Source: Pseudomonas sp. BMS12 (lineage in GTDB: Bacteria; Pseudomonadota; Gammaproteobacteria; Pseudomonadales; Pseudomonadaceae). Taken from it: a DNA stretch of 64,000 nt. Location of the stretch: contig NZ_LSOF01000005.1 in the NCBI RefSeq assembly GCF_001592875.1, positions 125,912 to 189,911 of the forward strand, written 5' to 3'. Each line of letters begins with the position of its first letter. The first letter of the stretch is position 1. A program made the translations under genes and the position numbers. Under the pieces are notes generated by a model. The model was not told the origin of the DNA and made no database searches. It saw only the letters and a program-made list of their open reading frames with translations. Shown here in pieces: positions 58,378-64,000 of this stretch.

Positions 58378-58405
58378 GAAAAACGGCGCCCTCGGGCGCC
58401 GTTTT
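58378..58405. terminator. Bidirectional rho-independent terminator
   Basis: AAAACGGCGCCC and GGGCGCCGTTTT pair around TC, between the convergent folD and the ABC binding-protein gene. It is flanked by an A-run and a T-run. Confidence 0.92.
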
Positions 58406-58422
58406 CGTTTCCACCACCAGCC

Positions 58423-60162
58423 CTACTGGGCCTTTTGCCAGGATTTGACCAGCTCGTCGTAGCTCACCGTCTCGCCCTTCGGCTTTTCGTTGGCCAGCTT
58501 CGGTTTCGGCGCCCCCGGCTGATCCAGCCAGTACTGCGGATCCTTCGGCTCGTTGAGCTTAGGCCCACAGTCACCCTGCACGCCAGAGCGCTCGATGCGC
58601 GCCATCATGGTGTCCTGGGCCGCAGCCAGGCCATCCAGCGCTTCCTGCGGGGTCTTGTCGCCACTGGCCGCCTCGGCGATGAACTGCCACCAAAGCTGCG
58701 CCAGGCGGGGATAGTCCGGAACGTTGGTGCCGGTCGGCGTCCACTGCACCCGGGCCGGGCTACGGTAGAACTCCACCAGGCCGCCCAGCTTGGGCGCAGC
58801 GTCGGTCATGGCTTGGGAATTGATGTCCGACTCGCGAATCGGCGTCAGGCCGACCAGCGTCTTCTTCAACGAAACGGTCTTGGAGGTGACGAACTGCGCG
58901 TACAGCCAAGCCGCCAGGCGCTGCTTCTCCGGAGTGGACTTGAGGAAGGTCCAGGAGCCGGCGTCCTGGTAGCCGAGCTTCATGCCCTCCTCCCAGTACG
59001 GGCCCTTGGGCGACGGCGCCATGCGCCACTTGGGCGTGCCATCCTCGTTGACCACAGCCAGACCCGGCTTGGTCATGTCGGCGGTGAAGGCGGTGTACCA
59101 GAAGATCTGCTGGGCGATATTGCCCTGCGCAGGCACCGGACCGGCCTCGGAGAAGGTCATGCCCTGGGCCTCCGGCGGCGCGTACTGGCGCATCCAGTCG
59201 ACATACTTGGTGGTGGCGTACACCGCCGCCGGGCCGTTGGTATCACCACCGCGAGCGACGCTGGAGCCCACCGGGCGGCAGCCCTCGACGCGAATGCCCC
59301 ACTCGTCCACCGGCAGGCCGTTGGGTAGGCCCTTGTCGCCACCGCCGGCCATGGAGAACCAGGCATCGGTGAAGCGCCAACCCAGGGACGGGTCCTTCTT
59401 GCCGTAGTCCATGTGGCCGTAGACGCGCTTGCCGTCGATTTCCTTGACGTCCTCGGTGAAGAATTTGGCGATGTCCTCGTAGGCCGACCAGTTCACCGGC
59501 ACACCGAGCTCATAGCCGTATTTTTCCTTGAACTTGGCCTTCAGGTCCGGCCGCTCGAACCAGTCGGCGCGGAACCAGTAGAGGTTGGCAAACTGCTGGT
59601 CGGGCAGTTGGTACAGCTTCTTGTCCGGCCCCGTGGTGAAGGACAGGCCGATGAAGTCGTCGAGGTCGAGGGTCGGCGAGGTGAAGTCCTTGCCCTCGTT
59701 GGCCATCATGTCGCTGATCGCCACCGCCTTGCCATAGCGGAAGTGAGTGCCGATCAGGTCCGAGTCGTTGACCCAGCCGTCGTAGATGTTCTTGCCCGAC
59801 TGCATCTGGGTCTGCAGCTTCTCGACCACATCGCCTTCCTGCATCAGGTCGTGGGTCAGCTTGATTCCGGTGATCTCGCTGAACGCCTTGGCCAGCACCT
59901 TGGCTTCGTACTCGTGAGTGGCAATGGTTTCCGAGGCGACGTTGATCTCCATGCCGCGGAACGGCTCGGCTGCCTTGATAAACCACTGCAGCTCGGCGAG
60001 CTGCTGTTCCTTGCTCAGGGTGGACGGCGAGAACTCGCTGTCGATCCACTTCTTCGCCGCCTCTTCATAGGCATCGGCCCAGGCCGCACCACTCAGTCCG
60101 GACAACGTCAGCAAGGCAGCCAGCGCCATGCTATGTCGGGTCTTGTTGTTATTGTCGAACAT
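58423..60162 (-). CDS. glpV: Extracellular solute-binding protein of a glycerol-type ABC importer
   Basis: A 579-residue periplasmic binding protein of the carbohydrate (family 1) type, unusually large. The signal peptide ends ...LSGAAWADA (about 1-30). Conserved segments include EINVASETIATHEYEA, GVPVNWSAYEDIAKFF and a C-terminal Pro/Lys-rich tail. The order binding protein, small membrane protein, two permeases, two ATPases matches the rhizobial glycerol importer glpSTPQUV, so glycerol or a related polyol is the likely substrate; this is inference from gene order and sequence type. AAGGAGGAG before ATG 60162 is an excellent Shine-Dalgarno sequence, implying high expression. Confidence 0.8.
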   Translation of the reverse strand: MFDNNNKTRHSMALAALLTLSGLSGAAWADAYEEAAKKWIDSEFSPSTLSKEQQLAELQWFIKAAEPFRGMEINVASETIATHEYEAKVLAKAFSEITGIKLTHDLMQEGDVVEKLQTQMQSGKNIYDGWVNDSDLIGTHFRYGKAVAISDMMANEGKDFTSPTLDLDDFIGLSFTTGPDKKLYQLPDQQFANLYWFRADWFERPDLKAKFKEKYGYELGVPVNWSAYEDIAKFFTEDVKEIDGKRVYGHMDYGKKDPSLGWRFTDAWFSMAGGGDKGLPNGLPVDEWGIRVEGCRPVGSSVARGGDTNGPAAVYATTKYVDWMRQYAPPEAQGMTFSEAGPVPAQGNIAQQIFWYTAFTADMTKPGLAVVNEDGTPKWRMAPSPKGPYWEEGMKLGYQDAGSWTFLKSTPEKQRLAAWLYAQFVTSKTVSLKKTLVGLTPIRESDINSQAMTDAAPKLGGLVEFYRSPARVQWTPTGTNVPDYPRLAQLWWQFIAEAASGDKTPQEALDGLAAAQDTMMARIERSGVQGDCGPKLNEPKDPQYWLDQPGAPKPKLANEKPKGETVSYDELVKSWQKAQ

Positions 60163-60209
60163 AGACTCCTCCTTCGGGGGTTAAGGGAACCGGGCGACCA
60201 GGCAGTCGC

Positions 60210-60482
60210 TCAGCCCCAGCGCATCACCATGAGTAACCACACGACGGACAGCGCCGAGGCCGCCCACACGCTCCAGTCGGTCACGCCCACCACCAGCAGA
60301 TGCAGGTAGGCGCTGCCGAGCAAACCGATAAACAGGCGATCACCACGACTCGTGGCGATCGGCAGGAAGCCCTTGCGTTCCACGCAGGGCGAACGGATCT
60401 CCCACACCGTCATGCCGATCAGCAGCAGCGCGATGCCGCCGAAGAACAGCGCGGTGGGCAGGGTCCAGGCCATCCATTCCAT
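60210..60482 (-). CDS. glpU: DUF2160 small membrane protein of the glycerol-type ABC operon
   Basis: A 90-residue protein with three predicted helices (about 6-27, 50-67 and 70-88; ALFFGGIALLLIGMTVWEI, FIGLLGSAYLHLLVVGV, VWAASALSVVWLLMVMRWG). DUF2160 proteins occur with this class of importer, and GlpU of Rhizobium is the equivalent. Its role in transport is unknown. It lies 12 bp after the glpQ-type permease gene and 47 bp before the binding-protein gene, so it is part of the operon. Confidence 0.8.
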   Translation of the reverse strand: MEWMAWTLPTALFFGGIALLLIGMTVWEIRSPCVERKGFLPIATSRGDRLFIGLLGSAYLHLLVVGVTDWSVWAASALSVVWLLMVMRWG

Positions 60483-60494
60483 AGTCGTGCCTCC

Positions 60495-61295
60495 TCAGAC
60501 CCGACCGAGGGCGAAGCCCTTGGCCACATGATTGCGAACGAACCAGATCACCAGCATGCCGGGCAGGATGGTCAGCACCCCCGCCGCCGCCAGCACTCCC
60601 CAGTCGATACCGGAGGCCGACACGGTGCGGGTCATTACCGCCACGATCGGCTTGGCGTTCACCGAGGTCAGGGTCCGCGCCAGCAGCAGCTCGACCCAGG
60701 AAAACATGAAGCAGAAGAACGCCGTGACGCCGATGCCGGGACCGATCAGCGGGATGAAGATCTTCACGAAGAACTTGGGGAAGCTGTAGCCGTCGATGTA
60801 GGCGGTTTCGTCGATTTCCTTCGGCACCCCGGACATGAAGCCCTCGAGAATCCATACCGCCAGCGGCACGTTGAACAGGCAATGGGCCAGGGCCACGGCA
60901 ATGTGGGTGTCGAACAGGCCGATAGACGAGTACAGCTGGAAGAACGGCAGCAGGAACACCGCCGGCGGCGCCATGCGGTTGGTCAGCAACCAGAAGAACA
61001 GGTGCTTGTCGCCGAGAAAACGGTAGCGCGAGAAGGCGTACGCCGCTGGCAGCGCCACCGTCAGCGAGATGAGGGTGTTCAGGCACACGTAGTACAGCGA
61101 GTTGAGGTAACCGGTGTACCAGCTCGGATCGGTGAAGATCACCTGATAGTTGGCCAGGGTGAACTCCTGCGGCCACAGGGTCAGGCCGCCGAGGATCTCG
61201 GTGTTGCTCTTGAACGACATGTTCAGCAACCAGTAGATCGGCACCAGCAGAAACAGGATGTAGAACAGCAGCGCCAGCGTTTTGCGAATGGTCAT
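60495..61295 (-). CDS. glpQ: ABC importer permease, glycerol type (second permease)
   Basis: A 266-residue MalG-like permease with six helices. It starts MTIRKTLALLFYILFLLVPI and has the coupling motif GVPKEIDETAYIDGYSFPKF, which contacts the ATPases. It ends with a charged tail (KGFALGRV). It is 10 bp after the first permease gene and 12 bp before the small DUF2160 gene. It pairs with the glpP-type permease to form the channel. Confidence 0.87.
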   Translation of the reverse strand: MTIRKTLALLFYILFLLVPIYWLLNMSFKSNTEILGGLTLWPQEFTLANYQVIFTDPSWYTGYLNSLYYVCLNTLISLTVALPAAYAFSRYRFLGDKHLFFWLLTNRMAPPAVFLLPFFQLYSSIGLFDTHIAVALAHCLFNVPLAVWILEGFMSGVPKEIDETAYIDGYSFPKFFVKIFIPLIGPGIGVTAFFCFMFSWVELLLARTLTSVNAKPIVAVMTRTVSASGIDWGVLAAAGVLTILPGMLVIWFVRNHVAKGFALGRV

Positions 61296-61305
61296 GGCGG
61301 GCTCC

Positions 61306-62172
61306 TCAGCGCTGCTGGTCGTTGTGGGTCATGGCCGTGTAGAACGCCCAGGACACCAGCAGGATGATCAGGAAGTACACCAGCGAGAACGCTGCAGCCG
61401 GGCCCAGGTCGAACTGCCCCACCGCCATCTTGGTCAGCGTCTGGCTGAGGAAGGTGGTGGCATTGCCCGGCCCGCCGCCGGTAAGCACGAAGGGTTCGGT
61501 GTAGATCATGAAACTGTCCATGAAACGCAGCATCACGGCGATCAGCAGCACGCTCTTCATCTTCGGCAGCTGGATATGGCGGAACACCGCCCAGCTGGAG
61601 GCACGGTCGATGCGCGCGGCCTGGTAGTAAACGTCGGGGATGGCGCGCAGCCCCGAGTAGCACAGCAGCGCCACCAGCGAGGTCCAGTGCCAGACGTCCA
61701 TCACCAGCACGGTGACCCAGGCATCCATGGTGTTGGAGGCGTAGTTGTAGGCGATGCCCATCTCGCCCAGGGCCCAGCCGAGCAGGCCGATGTCGGCGCG
61801 ACCGAAGATCTGCCAGATGGTGCCGATCACGTTCCACGGGATCAGCAGCGGAATGGCCATCACGATCAGGCAGGCTGAAGCCCAGCGCCCCTTGGTCGGC
61901 ATGCACAGGGCAATGGCGATGCCCAGCGGGATCTCGATCAGCAGCACGCAGGCGGAGAAGATGAACTGGCGCAGCAGGGAATCGTGCAGGCGAGGGTCCT
62001 GCAGCACCTGCTGGTACCACTCGACCCCAACGAAGGTACGGGTACTGGCATCGAATATGTCCTGCACCGAATAGTTGACCACCGTCATCATCGGCAGGAT
62101 GGCGCTGAAGGCGACCAGCAGAAACACCGGCAGTACCAGCCACCAGGCCTTGTTATTGACCACCTTGTTCAT
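61306..62172 (-). CDS. glpP: ABC importer permease, glycerol type (first permease)
   Basis: A 288-residue MalF/UgpA-like permease with six helices. It begins MNKVVNNKAWWLVLPVFLLV; the ATPase-coupling loop is AIPDVYYQAARIDRASSWAV, and FVLTGGGPGNAT lies near the substrate path. ATG 62172 overlaps the stop of the second ATPase gene by 4 bp (ATGA), so the long upstream frame is not used. Helix content and order match the carbohydrate-uptake class of ABC permeases. Confidence 0.87.
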   Translation of the reverse strand: MNKVVNNKAWWLVLPVFLLVAFSAILPMMTVVNYSVQDIFDASTRTFVGVEWYQQVLQDPRLHDSLLRQFIFSACVLLIEIPLGIAIALCMPTKGRWASACLIVMAIPLLIPWNVIGTIWQIFGRADIGLLGWALGEMGIAYNYASNTMDAWVTVLVMDVWHWTSLVALLCYSGLRAIPDVYYQAARIDRASSWAVFRHIQLPKMKSVLLIAVMLRFMDSFMIYTEPFVLTGGGPGNATTFLSQTLTKMAVGQFDLGPAAAFSLVYFLIILLVSWAFYTAMTHNDQQR

Positions 62173-63266
62173 GCCCGCACCTCCACCAGCACGTCGTCTG
62201 CGTAGAGCATCAGCCACTGCGACGGGAAGCCGATGTAGGCCACCTTGTGCGGCACCGGCAGGTCCTCCTGCAGGCGCGCCTTGAGCGTCACACCGTCCAG
62301 TTCCAGGGTCAGAATCTTGTAGGTACCCAGGTCCTCGACGTGGCGTACCTCGCCGCGCAGGGCATCGACGAAGGGCTCGTCGCTGACATGCACGAACTCT
62401 GGGCGAATACCCAGTTTCAGCGAGCGCCCACCCAGCTCTGTCAGGCGCCGGCACAAGCCCAGCGGCAGCGGCACACGGGTTTTGCCGAAGCACACGCCCC
62501 CGGCATAGGGCGTGACCTCGATCAGGTTCATGCCCGGGCTACCGATAAAGAAGCCCACAAAGGTATGTTTCGGCCGCTCGAACAGCTCACGCGGGGTGCC
62601 GAACTGGACGATCTGTCCGCCGTACATCACCGCGATCTTGTCGGCGAAGGTCGAGGCCTCCAGCTGATCATGGGTGACGTAGATCATGGTGATGTTGAAC
62701 TGCTCGTGGATCTGCTTGAGCTTGCGCCGCAGCTTCCACTTCAGGTGCGGATCGATCACCGTCAGCGGTTCGTCGAAGAGGATCGCCGACACGTCGTCAC
62801 GCACCAGGCCACGCCCCATGGAGACCTTCTGTTTCTCGTCGGCGCTGAGATTGCGCGCCTTGCGGTGCAGCAGCGGGTGCAGGTCGAGCACCTCGGCGAT
62901 CTCATGCACCTTGCTGGTCACCCGCGACTCGGCCAAACCCTGGTTGCGCAGAGGAAAGGCCAGGTTGTCGAACACCGTCATGGTGTCGTACACCACGGGA
63001 AACTGGAAAACCTGAGCGATGTTGCGCTCCTGCGGCGGCAGCTCGTTGACCTCGCGCATGTCGAACAGCACCTGGCCTTCGGATGGGCTGAGCAGCCCGG
63101 AAATGATGTTGAGCAGGGTCGACTTGCCACAGCCGGAGGGACCGAGCAACGCGTAAGCGCCGCCCTGCTCCCAGACATGGCTCATCTCGCGGATGGCGTA
63201 GTCCTCTGCCCCACTCGGCTCGGCACTGTAGCTGTGGGCCAGGTTCTGCAAACGTATCTCGGCCAT
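62169..63266 (-). CDS. glpT: ABC importer ATPase, glycerol type, with degenerate signature motif
   Basis: A 365-residue CUT1-type ATPase with a C-terminal regulatory (TOBE/OB) domain. Walker A is GPSGCGKS (42-49), the Q-loop Gln is Gln88, Walker B is ILFDEP (162-167) and the H-loop His is His199 (YVTHDQ). The ABC signature is LSADE (140-144), where LSGGQ is normal. Together with the partner ATPase (glpS), whose signature is LSGGQ but whose H-loop His is Thr, it should make one standard and one degenerate ATP site. ATG 63266 follows TGAGGAG. The stop overlaps the first permease gene. Confidence 0.87.
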   Translation of the reverse strand: MAEIRLQNLAHSYSAEPSGAEDYAIREMSHVWEQGGAYALLGPSGCGKSTLLNIISGLLSPSEGQVLFDMREVNELPPQERNIAQVFQFPVVYDTMTVFDNLAFPLRNQGLAESRVTSKVHEIAEVLDLHPLLHRKARNLSADEKQKVSMGRGLVRDDVSAILFDEPLTVIDPHLKWKLRRKLKQIHEQFNITMIYVTHDQLEASTFADKIAVMYGGQIVQFGTPRELFERPKHTFVGFFIGSPGMNLIEVTPYAGGVCFGKTRVPLPLGLCRRLTELGGRSLKLGIRPEFVHVSDEPFVDALRGEVRHVEDLGTYKILTLELDGVTLKARLQEDLPVPHKVAYIGFPSQWLMLYADDVLVEVRA

Positions 63267-63276
63267 GCGGGGCTCC

Positions 63277-64000
<724 letters not shown>

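Overview
The window is a gene-dense, GC-rich stretch of chromosome from a gamma-proteobacterium of the genus Pseudomonas. Gene content and order point to this: pyrD; nfuA-cti-metH; nudC-fimL; nhaB-ldcA; dnaQ-rnhA-methyltransferase-gloB-mltD; the npp peptide-nucleoside ABC operon followed by fabI; then ppiD-hupB-lon-clpX-clpP-tig, three tRNA genes and folD. From memory, most of this follows the P. aeruginosa PAO1 order (roughly PA1796-PA1823 and PA1843-PA1849). The species cannot be settled from the sequence. I see no insertion sequence, prophage, CRISPR array or integron; the window is essentially core genome with a few lineage-variable cassettes.

Layout. 1-2.3 kb: the 5' half of pyrD, a DUF2835 protein, an unrecognised conserved protein and rraB. 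2.5-6.9 kb: a short-chain dehydrogenase, an HSL-type esterase and a Baeyer-Villiger monooxygenase in one overlapping operon, with a divergent AraC regulator; this looks like a catabolic cassette for secondary alcohols or ketones. 6.9-12.8 kb: an LtaS-like membrane sulfatase, a VOC protein, a six-helix chemoreceptor without HAMP, a periplasmic solute-binding protein and two small proteins. 12.8-15.4 kb: a GATase1-AraC regulator, a DUF1272 protein and an MFS carrier in one transcription unit. 15.4-22.4 kb: a REP-like palindrome, nfuA, cti and metH. 22.4-31.2 kb: nicotinamide riboside uptake (pnuC and a NadR-type kinase), envelope proteins of unknown role, a TSUP carrier, nudC, fimL, a dienoyl-CoA isomerase-like enzyme and nhaB. 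31.2-39.7 kb: ldcA, dnaQ, rnhA, a methyltransferase, gloB, mltD and an HDOD regulator. 39.8-48.3 kb: nppA1A2BCD and fabI. 48.4-57.4 kb: the protein-quality-control block ppiD-hupB-lon-clpX-clpP-tig and tRNA-Leu/His/Arg, all on the minus strand. 57.5-64 kb: folD, then a glycerol-type ABC transporter (glpV-U-Q-P-T-S order) that runs off the right edge.

How the genes work together. Trigger factor, ClpXP, Lon, HU and PpiD form a folding, degradation and nucleoid block; sigma-32-like promoter elements can be read before lon and, more weakly, before clpX. MetH and FolD both belong to one-carbon metabolism. The npp operon imports oligopeptide-like compounds and peptidyl-nucleoside antibiotics. The terminal ABC system most resembles the rhizobial glycerol importer GlpSTPQUV.

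No wholly new multi-gene system stands out. The best leads are: (1) complementary loss of catalytic motifs in the two glycerol-importer ATPases; (2) a leader hairpin that buries the ldcA ribosome-binding site; (3) a roughly 96-residue insertion in NppA2; (4) a perfect 12-bp inverted repeat between the tRNA operon and folD, one arm of which contains the tRNA promoter -35; and (5) 21-bp-phased direct repeats upstream of the GATase1-AraC regulator. No gap without a gene exceeds 300 bases.
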